Shown piece after piece: positions 47,717 to 58,200 of a DNA stretch of 64,000 bases (within the stretch, counting starts at the first letter, position 1; the number at the start of each line of letters is the position of its first letter). Both the position numbers and the translations under genes were made by a program. The notes under the pieces are model-generated. The model was not told the origin of the DNA, searched no databases, and worked only from the letters and a program-made list of their open reading frames with translations. Source of the stretch: Sipunculus nudus (taxonomy: Eukaryota > Annelida > Sipuncula > Golfingiida > Sipunculidae); the NCBI GenBank assembly GCA_026874595.1, contig CM049321.1, positions 9,110,979-9,174,978 of the forward strand, given 5' to 3'.

Positions 47717-48313
47717 CAGTTACAAAGTAAGTGGATTTATGTGGTGGGCACTTTTACCAGTTATATTTATTATTGTCTGGATTTAATTTTTCCGCGCAGG
47801 GGACCTAAGCAGGCGTCGGCGCATGAATACATTCACTATATATAGCCCCGATGCGCAGGTTACGCTAGTTAGCCATTAGCCGCAAGGATCAACACGCTGT
47901 TCAGTATCAACCAAATTTTTTTCTGTTTAACTTAAGTCTCAACAAGTCTCACTGAATTGCTTGAGTGTAGCGCCTGCGTACCTGACGAAACATCGAACGC
48001 TCCTTGAACGACGGAAGAAGCGCTGGCTTTTCCCCGTTTGTTGTCAGCGCGGTCAGAGGTCAGATCAGCCCCCGACGGCTCGAGTGCTGTGGGCTTCATC
48101 GCCCAGTGGCCAAGGTACGTGTTAAATTGATTAGTTCTTTGATAATGGCCAAAGGATTTTTTACACGAGCCATATAAACTTGTACTTTGGTTTTAGGCAG
48201 CTCCTATGTAAAGAGATTGACCCGTTTTCGAGCGGGGGATCAGGGGCGCAGCCATTTTGGTTTTGCCCTCCAGATTTTCATACGCTATCTCCTATGGTAT
48301 TGGGGGTCTTAAG

Positions 48314-48793
48314 TTGTCTGCTTTCATGGGCGAGTTTGCCGGAGTAATTGACGATGTCCGCCCTGACTTTGTTTTTGTTTAGATAGGTGGCAATGATTTA
48401 CATTCACTTACAGCGTCTCCGGAGCAATTTGCTGCCGAAATTATTTTAATCTGTTGCATGAATAAACGCCTGAATGGCGTGAAATTGGTATAAGTTGGGT
48501 CAATTCTGTACAGGAATGTTCAAATTTGTTTTCGGTAATTGCCGACCAGGGCCGATTACAATTGTGTGGTCGATGCTGCTAACTGTACTCTTAAGAGATG
48601 GTGTTTTCAGCACCCTCAAAAGGAAGTCAGGTTTTGGGAACATAGGGATCTTACCAACATCCGTTGGCGAGATTACCTTTGTAAGGACGGAGACCACTTC
48701 AACACGGCGGGCCTGTCTAGATATTATAGGAGCGTCAGGGGGGCGATTTCACAGGCCGTGCGTCTTCAGACGAGTTCCTCAGCAATAAGATAA
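48314..48793 (+). pseudogene. SGNH/GDSL hydrolase-like domain of the DIRS-like element, broken
   Basis: One frame can be followed from 48314 with several stops. DVRPDFVFV leads to IGGNDLHSL, the block III G-x-N-D of SGNH hydrolases. After further stops comes WRDYLCKDGDHFNTAGLS, with D-G-x-H of block V, and YYRSVRGAI. The nucleophile block (GDS) is not visible upstream. Such hydrolase-like frames are known from some Ngaro/DIRS-type elements; their role is unknown. This one comes before gag. Confidence 0.68.
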
Positions 48794-49465
48794 ACTATGT
48801 TTTATCCTCAATCTAAACCGGTGTTAAGGTTAACAGTAGATTTTAGAACTATTGGGTTATGTCCAGTCATTTGCTGTGCTGGTGTTGGTCACACTGTGCT
48901 GTGACAGTCACTATGTGACAGGTTGTGATTTTTGCTGGGGCCTTGTCATTCCAAAAGTTTTTCATTATACAGGGGCAATTATTCAAAATTGTCACAAACT
49001 GATGTGGCTGGTGCACGTTTGTTAGAATGCTGGCAGGTATACACATTATGAATATATTTCACCATATGTCACATCTAAATATGGCCGTTAAATTTTTGTC
49101 TTTTGTAGGGGCTGGTGTATGAGGACTTACTTTATGTCCTATTAAAATGTGGCTGGTAACTTTGTCATTACAATGGATGGTGTTGGTCACTATAGGTCCA
49201 ATGCTGAGAGTTTCAGTAGTATGTTATATTAAACCGGTACTGGTGTCGGTCTTCTGTTACCGGTACTTTTTCTGGTTAAAGTTAAAAACTGCCCCCTTTT
49301 TTCAATTATGTATCAAAGCAGTTTGGTTAAAAGTATTTGGTATGATTCCAGGTTATGTCTGGATAACATAACTTGATGACTTGGCACAAACCTTGCTATA
49401 TTAGTATATTTGTGAATAGCTTGTGTTACACGACATGGGATACTGCTGGCTTTATTATTTTTCAG

Positions 49466-50400
49466 ATGCCAAAAGCCAACAGGGATAAGCACCCTGGTTT
49501 GTCAGGACAGTCTAGTGATGCCACAGTCCCCAATCAGGATCAGCCGAGGCGGATTGGCTGCAGGCGGCCCTCTTCTCGCTCCAGCGCTGATTCAGAAGCT
49601 GATATGGCGGCACAGATCACACAGACTGTGATAGAAAATGTGCGTGGGCTGATAGCCCAGAACAGTTCGCAGATGTATCGAGCCCTGTATCTTCAGCACA
49701 GGCCTCAATAGGTAACAACCCTATGCCAGGAATATCAGACTCAAAGGATGATGATAGTGACGACGACTCCTCAGCAAACTTTACATTACTGACAACCCCA
49801 CTTGGACACACTTTAGAGAGAAAATGAAAAGGCGTATTGTAGCCAATAAGTATGTCCCCTTCGCATCTCTGCTCAAGACTGCATCAAAGGACGAATTTAC
49901 ACTGAAATTTGCTAATGGTAACGTGTCACTGGGGAGGCCATCCACCACAGGCCGAAGGCTCTATAAAGATGAGTAGAATAATGCATTCTACACCTTCGCT
50001 GCTGTGTATACGCAGTCTCACCCATTATGCGCAACATCTTTATTCAAATATGAACATAATGTTAACTCCATGGCTGCAAGAGGGATGGACTGGCTCTCAT
50101 GTGACGAAAACTTTCGAAAGACCTACCAAGGACAAGCTCAGGTCCCATGGGGAGACCTACTAACTGAACTTTACATGAAGTCCTTCCGTGTTGAAACCCG
50201 TTTCACCAGTGAGAAATCGGGCAAGTTGAAAAAAAACCTCACAACCCTATCAACCAGCTGGTCAGTGCCTGGTTCGCATTGGTCAACAAGGGACATTGCC
50301 GAAAAGATGACTGTCAGTTCGCCCACAAAAGTGCAGGTTGCAGCAAGATCCATCGAACCAACAAGTGCCGCAACAAAGCAATACAAACTTCCAGAGAGTT
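49466..50400 (+). pseudogene. gag-like protein of the DIRS-like element, broken
   Basis: MPKANRDKHPGLSGQSS starts an open frame of 81 codons that is polar and Ser/Arg-rich. The reading then moves between frames: TPLGHTLE, YVPFASLL, RGMDWLSCDENFRKTY, PWGDLLTELYMKSF. It ends with a zinc-knuckle-like NKGHCRKDDCQFAHKSAGC. This order is typical of the nucleic-acid-binding first protein of metazoan tyrosine-recombinase retroelements. Frameshifts lie near 49,705, 49,830 and 50,290, with an in-frame stop near 49,974. Confidence 0.65.
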
Positions 50401-51260
50401 CAGGTTAATACATGACTTATCTTTTCCTCCGGAAGGTTCAATAAATAATCATATTCCCCGAGAATTCTGTTCGGTCAAGTATGAACCCTTTGACAACTTT
50501 TTATATTTGAAAATATCCCAAGGGGCAGGGGCCCTGATTGCAAAAACTGACATTGAGACGGCTTTCAGACTGATACCAATCAACCCCGAAGACTATAATC
50601 TTCTTGGCTTTGCTTTCAAAAGGTTATTCTATTATAATAGGTGCTTGCTTATGGGCTGTGATATCTCTTGCCAACTGTTTGATCGTTTCAGTAGGGCACT
50701 AATTTGGATTCTGTAGAAATTTAATGTTGTTGATGTCTTGCACATTTTTTCACGATTTTGTTTCGCCAGTTGAACGCTAGTTCAAATCCTATAATAGTCA
50801 TCTGCCAACCTTCCTTTCCCTGGCTAAGGAGTTAAAAGTACCAATTAAAGAAAGTAAAACCTGTAAAGCCTCCACATTAATGACAGTGTGTGGAATTGAA
50901 ATAGACACCATTAAGATGCAGATGAGATTACCAGAAGAGGAATTGCAAAAGATAAGAGAATGGCTTTTTTAAGTTGCTTTCATCCAGTAACGTTACCTTA
51001 CGGCAGCTGCAATCTCTAATTGGCCTCTTAAATTTTGCCTGCACTGTTGTGCAGCCTGGGCGGACCTTTCTACGCAGACTTACAGACTTGACTCGAGGCG
51101 TTCATAGACCACATCACCGCATACGTATAACAGCTGAGGCTATGAAGGATTTGGATGCATGGTGCATATTCATTGAATATTTCAATGGCACATCCCTGTT
51201 ATCTGAGAAAAAATGGTTATCGTCAGATAAACTACAGCTTTCCACGGACGCTGCATCGTT
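50385..51260 (+). pseudogene. Reverse transcriptase/RNase H of the DIRS-like element, broken
   Basis: FRLIHDLSFPPEGSINNHIP is followed by AKTDIETAFRLIPI (first catalytic Asp) and LLMGCDISCQLFDRFSRAL, in one frame to 50,716. Stops and frame changes follow (the region of the YxDD-type second motif, 50,720-50,800, is destroyed). The frame is open again at 50974-51327: TLRQLQSLIGLLNFAC, PGRTFLRRL and a putative first RNase H aspartate in LSTDAAS. A 17-bp tandem duplication (acggacgctgcatc twice, near 51,246) follows. The motif set fits the Ngaro/DIRS class rather than LTR elements. Confidence 0.8.
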
Positions 51261-51314
51261 ACGGACGCTGCATCATTACACGATTACGCTGCCATATTTG
51301 GGGTCCATCAAGCC

Positions 51315-52150
51315 ATGGGTCCAGTAGTAAATTCTTTTCTGACGGCTACCCTTGCACCAGCAACACTTACTCTATACACCCAGGTGTTGAATAATTACAA
51401 GTCATTTGTAGCAGGTCATTATCTATCAACAAACAGTGGTCCAATCCCAACAACGGTACCAATTTTGGCTGGTTACATAGGATATTTGCATACTGAAGGT
51501 TATTCTGCTAGAACTATCAGTATTCAGGGCCATTCAGATCCCACTTCTTGATCAAAAAGATTCTTATAGGGACAAAAAAATTAGACAAAACCGTTTCTTT
51601 ACTTCGGCTTCTGATTACAATGGAGATCCTTTCTTGGCTAGTACAAATGCTTAGAACTTAGGGCACTACAAGTCTACACTGATACAGTCTATGTTCCTAT
51701 TAGGATTCCATGCCTATCTTATGATTGGTGAGATGGCAGTCACACGCTCAGGTTCAAAACAGCACGTGCTCCAGTTGTCAAATATTGAATTCACGTCGGA
51801 TGAATGTGGAAAAAGTTCTTAGCTAGTGGTCACTTTTTCAACTTTTAAACATTCCAAATTAACTTCACCATTCAAATTGGAAATTTCTAGGAACCCTAAA
51901 AATAAACCTTGCCCCGTCAAATCACTGCGCAAGTTTATTACTATTCGGCCGTCTAGCCCAGGAAATTTATTCGTATTTCATGACAAATGTCCAGTGACGT
52001 CAAGCTATTTTTCTGACATATTCAAAAAATAATTGAGACGTTGTGGGCTAGACACGCGTGTGTATAAGCCCCATTCATTTAGAATAGGAGCAGCAACGGC
52101 ATCAAACGGATATAGTGAGGCCCAGATAGCTCGTATGGATAGATAGAACT
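51315..52150 (+). pseudogene. Tyrosine recombinase of the DIRS-like element, broken
   Basis: The N-terminal core-binding part is at 51315-51551 (NSFLTATLAPATLTLYTQVL, ...LAGYIGYLHTEGYSARTISI). After a broken middle, the C-terminal catalytic part is at 51826-52146: KHSKLTSPF, then KPHSFRIGAATASNGYSEAQ with the H-x-x-R signature near 52071. The final tyrosine segment is disrupted by a stop at 52144. It would have integrated a circular DNA intermediate. Confidence 0.8.
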
Positions 52151-52426
52151 CAGACTCGTTAAAAATACCTCAAAATTCCTCTATACCTCTCTGACGGTAT
52201 AGGTTCCCCTTTGGTTGGGGTTCAGCACCCACATGCTGTAATGGCGGGATTTTCCCCCAAACCTTCAGTGAATTGAACGGTTTTGTTGTATGGTTTAAAT
52301 TGTCAATGGAATTTCTTTGTGTGAAATATTTTATTGTCGTAATAAATCGGCCAATTGTTCCCAAGCCCGGTTTGTTATTTCTTTCACATGCGTATATTAG
52401 CTACGCAGCAGAACAAGTGCCCAGCC

Positions 52427-52430
<4 letters not shown>

Positions 52431-52458
<28 letters not shown>
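52431..52458. repeat. (TA)n before exon 2 of copy D
   Basis: Follows the right end of the retroelement and ends 14 nt before the exon 2 acceptor, the same arrangement as in copy C. Confidence 0.85.
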
Positions 52459-52460
<2 letters not shown>

Positions 52461-54096
52461 TATTGCTTTATAGGTATTAAATGGTCAGCTGTGATCAGCT
52501 TGGACAATGACAAATATTCAACAGAGCAAAAGATGAAAAATGGCATAATTATTCCCCGATCCAGATACTGCAAGGATCTTAACACGCAGAGGACACTCTC
52601 TACAATCCTGAATCTAAAACTTGAGACAGGCGAGAAAATTCCAACGAAAGCCTTAGGCAACGGTACCTGCATTGCTATGATCTATATTGTACAAATATAC
52701 CGAATATTTAAATACTTTTATCTGTAGGTATACTTGCCAATCAGACATTGCAGTTGAGAACAATATTACTGTGTAAAGATATGTGCATCCTGTCCACATA
52801 TTTTTCTGTCTCAGGAAGCAAGCATTATAGTACGATTTATAAACAAACTTTCCTCTCATTTATCTTTCTGTTTGCGTGAACACCTGTTAATTTAACGGTC
52901 TATTATACCGTATGAAGAAACTTGTAAATATGAATTGGACATATACTTCGTCAAGTATACTATCGGAGTATTATGCTCCATTTGTGTAATTCTTTACTAT
53001 TGTAAGTAAGAAAATAATTACATTGGCTTTGCAAATTTGAGGAAATATTTGCATAATATTTCACAGTGTTAACTTCTACTTCTTGTAGAATGATTAATAT
53101 TCCATGCGCACATGTTAGCAGTTGTTGGTTGATGGAGGCACATTTTGGAGACACCGGATGACACACAAAACCATTTCAATTATGTTTCAAAAAGTGGCAA
53201 GTTTCTAGTCCTAGTTCAAGACTTTCTGTAATTAGGCCTTACCTTTCTATACAATTTATTAACTATTGTTACATTTACATTACTTACAGGACCCTGTCCC
53301 AAAGGATGGAAATTCCCATTCATGTTGAAAGGGAGGCACCAACGGTCTTGCTACAGGTTCATTAAGACCCCTTCGACGTGGCAAAGGTCCCGAGACAAAA
53401 GCAAAACTGCTGGGGGGTGACCTCGTCAGCATTGAGACGATAGAGGAACAGGTGCACATTAGGAAAGTTGGTTAGTTGATTATATTTTAAGTAAGATAAT
53501 GAATCTTGTTTATAACCTGATCCTATTATGTTTTTGGTACATGATTGATTCCGGGTGTAATGATAACCCATGTTTAGGATAACGACACAAAATATTGTCA
53601 CTAGATTGACACAAATTCACATTTGGCATGAAATAAACAAATAATATTAATAGTAGGGTAACACATATTCTTTGTAAACCAATAGTTGTGTTGGGTAATT
53701 TCTGCCCCGTTGTTTGTCTCTAAGTTAACCATACAAAATATTGCCAGTAAGTATATACGGATTCACATTAATATTAATTTGGAACATAAATCAGAAAATG
53801 AATTGTTCAATACTCTACCATATAAAGCGATAGTTTTTATATCCTTTTTCACCTTCATTACAGTAGAATTGCTTGCTGATTACTGGACCAGCGGGAGGTA
53901 CGATATCCTTACCCGCAAGTGGTCATGGGCATCCACTGGGAATGAAGTTCAGTACGAAAATTGGTCTGATAATTGTCGTTACTCCGGAGGAAGTCTAGGT
54001 GATCGCATTCTCCTAAGGCTGTGGCAGGGGTGTCGCTGGGGGTGTACATGGAGTACTACGAAATGCTATGGACTCTGTGAAAAGTCTATAGAATGA

Positions 54097-56140
54097 AAAG
54101 GATACTCACTATTACATTTACTGTTTTTTTCAGAGATATAGCTATTGTGACTTCGTTTTTCATTTGCAAGAAATATAATATCATGCAGAAGCATCAGTTG
54201 AAATAAAACAGGGAGGAGTGTTGCCTTACGTATAAATTATTGTTGCTGCACATTACCTAAAATTTTATTCTATATAAGCAAAAATGCCTTGACGTTCAGA
54301 GCACTAACTCTATCAGTTTTGCAGCTTACAACGGTCAGGATTCTTCTGATTGATAACTATATTTTTTGCGATTCATATTGAACTTGAGGCAGTGGTCACT
54401 CCATATTCGTTATATAACTCCTGCCATTGAACCGATCCTGTCATTCAGCACCGTTTGCTTGTTATCACTACCAGAGATATTCCCACAATACAAGTTACAA
54501 AAAATGAAGGACACGCTATCGTCGGTTTCAAACTTATTCAATTCCCCAATATCTAACTGTCGTTTGTTATCAAAGTTTAATGTTAATAATAGCCTGATCA
54601 TGGATACTGATTAACTAAGGCAATTCTGAAAGAGTTGGGTTAAGGTGAAATGCTTAAAATCGTGTTTTTTCTTATACTTGTAGACCAATGTAATGATAAA
54701 GGCAGTTTGCTGACTCTACCTGTCGTGTATGAGTTTGTTTTGTACGAGAGAAACAATTAATAAATATTGTACCTTCTTATTACATTTTGACTTAATTAAC
54801 TGAACTCGGTATGTAGTAATATCCAAAATTGAATAAATAAAGAAACGATTATTATTTTAATTTAAAAAAAAGCACAATCATGGAACCATGTGGTCCCGGA
54901 TATAGCTGAAACATTAGTGCCGAAACTGAATGGTCAGTCAAAATTTATATTGTGATATCTCAAGATTTACCCACATTTTGAAACCTTTGTATCTCCGTCA
55001 AAGAATCATTGTGTATGGTTAATGTTATGTTTTCAATAGCCTTGAGCGGGCTTTCAACTCGTTTTGTTGTTTTTCGTTTAACTTGAAGATATAATTTCTG
55101 ACTAATGCTCGCGGGTTCCTGCGGAAAGCTTGTGCAGATGCATTAAAATAAAACGTTGTGGTTGTATGTGTTGCTGTAACGTTAAAGAGGATTAAATCAT
55201 GTACGCACGTATTTAAAAAAATAATGACGGTTTTTGTCAACCTAGCTGCAATTATATCAAAAAAAGGTTTTATTGTCCTTTGTCATAGGAAGCTGAAAAT
55301 ACGCCTGCTTGTATTAGCTATTAAATCTAGCTTGGTGGGGGTGGGGTGGAATTGGGGGTGATATATTGCAGATAATTATCTGCGGGGTTGCGTTACAGAA
55401 TGACCTTTTGAACAAGAAGTACTTAGACATCACATCCCCCCTCAAGATGATGCTCATAAAATGTTTCTGTCTACACAGTTTTCAAAGTACAACAATCCTG
55501 TGAATAACTGAATAACTATATAAGAAGTGATTTTGATTACCTTCAACATACCAAGGATTCCTAAGAGGACATCTTAACCTATAACAAGTTTTCATGTAAA
55601 AGTTTAGTAACTACTGAGTTACTTGGGATAATGTTTTAGTTTACATATTTAGTTGCTAGAATATATATTAACGCCCTGGCAGGGCTAATATCTATTAACT
55701 TTAATTTGGTCAAAGTATCATTGTCTAAAGGCAATAAAACCATTCTTGGTTTGAATTTCTTTTGGGGTGAAGGTGTTATTTATGCTGACTTGTCTAATTC
55801 TTAAGCTTGTAATTAAATCTGCAGAGTTCCATTTCGGTATGGACTACGTGGCAGCGCGGTAACATTAGCTTCTTTTCATTTTATTTTATATCCTGATGCC
55901 ACCAGTCCTGGTGTCTAACGCCATTTGCATCCAGATATACATCAGTCCAAAGTTTATTTTATTTTTGAAGGGTCAATAAATTTGAGTGCGTATGATAAGG
56001 CTACCATTGACAACTTAGTAAGGGTCTCTTGTGGTGGACGGATTGTAAAGTTGATTACAAGAAAGTATACGGTTATCGCACTGCCAATAGATTAACAGTA
56101 AAAATAGGAAATGCTCAATATGAATAAGTTCATTTAGTGG
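54097..56140 (+). repeat. 3' flank of lectin copy D
   Basis: Homologous to the other 3' flanks ('tgttcagagcactaactct', 'ttatcactaccagaga', 'aaggcagtttgctgactct', 'cgtcaaagaatcattg', 'aaatgtttctgtctacacag', 'accattcttggtttgaatttc'). A G-rich stretch at 55,334-55,360 could form a G-quadruplex. No gene is seen up to about 56,140. Confidence 0.6.
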
Positions 56141-56143
56141 GAG

Positions 56144-56248
56144 ATGACAGACAGGACAGAACCTGCCTGCGAGGTGGACATGATTCAGTCAGAAGAGGAT
56201 AACCAATGGAGGCATAAATTTCCTAGAGAAATTCCCAGTGACTTGCAG
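56144..56248 (+). CDS. Possible first coding exon, 35 residues
   Basis: ATG at 56144 opens MTDRTEPACEVDMIQSEEDN and continues with a mixed-charge segment to IPSDLQ. It ends exactly at a consensus donor cag|gtaagc (56249). Codon content is less AT-biased than the surroundings. No domain is recognised and I found no convincing following exon in the window, so it could be a transposon or retro-derived fragment or a chance frame. Confidence 0.25.
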
Positions 56249-56454
56249 GTAAGCAAGTATTCTTTAGTAAAAGATCTCGAGTTTAAACCATTTAAAATGA
56301 GGGAGAAGGGATAAAAGGACACCAAATATGCACTTCAAAGTAAAATAGATGTCGAAATTTCAGTAACTTATATTTATTTTCAAAAATATTTGTTTCCTCA
56401 TCCTGGTTTGCTGTGAGATTTTCGAGATGACCAGTTCTTTAACTCTGACTTAAT

Positions 56455-56515
56455 TTCCCCCGGGGGGATGGGGGTGGGGTGGGGTGGGGGATGGGAGGTG
56501 GTGGTGGCAAAAATA
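56455..56515 (+). other. G-rich tract, potential G-quadruplex
   Basis: A run of G blocks (gggggga tggggg tgggg tgggg tgggggatggg) with at least five runs of four or more G. It fits the sequence rule for an intramolecular quadruplex on the plus strand. Confidence 0.6.
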
Positions 56516-56963
56516 TGACTTTAAAAAAAAAGAAAAAAGTGTTCTCTAATCTATCACTCATTTTATCTTGAAACCCTAGCAAAGTAAATGGAGCAGGGTT
56601 AATAATTAAAGCATATAAGCTATGGAACGTTTTTTCTCATGAGTAAGCAATTATTAACGATGCCCTATAATGATCGCCTCGTCGGTCCGTTCGTCAGTCT
56701 CACTCTCATTCGACAATGCATATTTTTGAACATTTTCTTTCGATGATGCATACTTTCGGAGCTGTATAAAAGTGTTGTTCCAGTTTTAAGCATACAGGAA
56801 GCACACAGGGCAGATTTACGGAAACAAGAATTCAGACGGATCTAAAGAGATTTAATAAATCAGTGTTGGACAAAATTTTGCCAACTTGTTTTTTTTTTTT
56901 ACCGGAATATGTTGAATTTGAGTGCAATGTACTGAGGGGACTCCGTGTCATTGTATATTCTAT

Positions 56964-56998
<35 letters not shown>

Positions 56999-58200
56999 TA
57001 AGATTGGGAGAAGCACAGTTAGTATATTTTCAAAGGCTTGATTAAAGGTTTTCTTTTCTTTTTTTTTCTTAACTCTTTTGTTTTTATTCAATACGTATAG
57101 TAGTTCTCCATTATAAACTGCATGGAGTTTCTTCGTAGCCGAGGATCAACATTTTGGTGAGCATGAAAGTACTAGGTTTTATGTTGTGTTTTACAGGCAC
57201 TTATTTTATTAAGTTGCACCAAGTATTGATTTAGTATTTTTGTATAAAGGCTTAATCAGATCCTAATCTTGTACTTTTAAAACTGTGCTCAACATGAAAT
57301 TGCTTATTTATTTTCTGTTATTTGAAATATATAATTGAGTGTAAAAGACAACATATTAAACTGTGGTGAATGTAAACAAAACTAGTTTATGTTGTACTGA
57401 TAAGGCAATTGAGAAAAATAAATCTGTGAGAGTAATTTCAATTATAATCAAGGATTTCAATTTATTATGTTTCATTTGTAATTTAGAAGAACATTTTGTC
57501 ACAATGTTAATAAACGAACAATTTAAAAGTCGACGCGGGTGGGGGTAAGGTACAGAGGGCCATGTGAGGGTATATTCATCCTGGCCTTGCCTGGGCTTTA
57601 GTGTTTACGTTTGCTACTAACTGCTTACACCAATAGGCAATCTCATGTGCTCGGTGTCAGCTCTTACTACTTTAACCCTAGAAAGTCCGTATGGTGAATG
57701 TCTGATATTTGCATATTAGAGCGAACAAAGCTTTTTGAGGATCTCCCGATCTAAATTGCTTTCATGACGTCAAGTATTATGCGAATGGCTTCGTTCTTAC
57801 GAGAACGCCAACAGCGGCCAAATTAACTATCGATATCCCATACCCAATTGCAGGTAGTCTACACATGGATCTTTATGTTCTATGATATATCTCTGCTCGA
57901 CAAAAAACCGTTAATTGGCAAAATGTAATGCATTGTGGAAACTATTACAACAATTTTGTAAGGTCTTGGTCCAAGTCTCTTTCGCCAGATGAAGGCGCTG
58001 CATTTGTTTATAGGGCCCCTAAGCCACTGTTGAAGTTGTCAACACGCGAATTCTCCCAGTTGTTTCAGCCATTGTTGATATAATTAGCCAACAGCAAGCT
58101 CGCAATAGGAAAAGTCTGAATGAAGCACGTTGGTTTTGAGAAGTTTCTAAAATAGCTGTTTTATATTTTTCATGTGACATGTTTAGGCTGGATACTTTTG
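56516..58200. other. Spacer between units 4 and 5
   Basis: (TA)n at 56,970-56,995. 57,540-58,080 is less AT-rich than its neighbours ('ttttgaggatctcccgatct', 'ctctttcgccagatgaaggcgct') and might be an old element, but I could not recognise a frame or repeat ends. Confidence 0.35.

Larger units (their letters stand above)
47739..52431 (+). mobile_element. DIRS/Ngaro-like tyrosine-recombinase retrotransposon, decayed (4.7 kb)
   Basis: The order is: SGNH-hydrolase-like frame, gag with CCCH-type knuckle, reverse transcriptase and RNase H, then tyrosine recombinase, all on the plus strand. The left end 'atgtggtgggcactt' and the reverse complement of the right end 'atgtcggctgggcactt' are inverted copies, and no target duplication is evident, as expected for integration by a tyrosine recombinase. 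Every frame has stops or shifts, so it cannot move by itself. It lies in intron 1 of lectin copy D in the same orientation. Limits are set by the short inverted ends and are approximate. Confidence 0.82.
47511..54096 (+). pseudogene. C-type lectin copy D, frameshifted and split by a retrotransposon
   Basis: Exon 1 (47511-47547) is intact, MWFNRMSLILLS. Intron 1 holds the 4.7-kb DIRS-like element. Exon 2 (52474-52662) is open but 18-21 nt shorter than in A and C, so that the C-x3-C-x3-C patch shrinks to one cysteine (RYCKD). Exon 3 (53290-53470) starts CPKGWKFPF but has a sixth G in a run ('ctgggggg'), which shifts the frame to an immediate TGA; a conserved cysteine is also Ser (DKSKT). Exon 4 (53864-54096) is open with YWTSGRYDIL, ENWSD, six cysteines and stop TGA. 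The single-base change sits in a homopolymer, so an assembly error should be excluded; the Cys loss argues for true decay. Confidence 0.75.
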
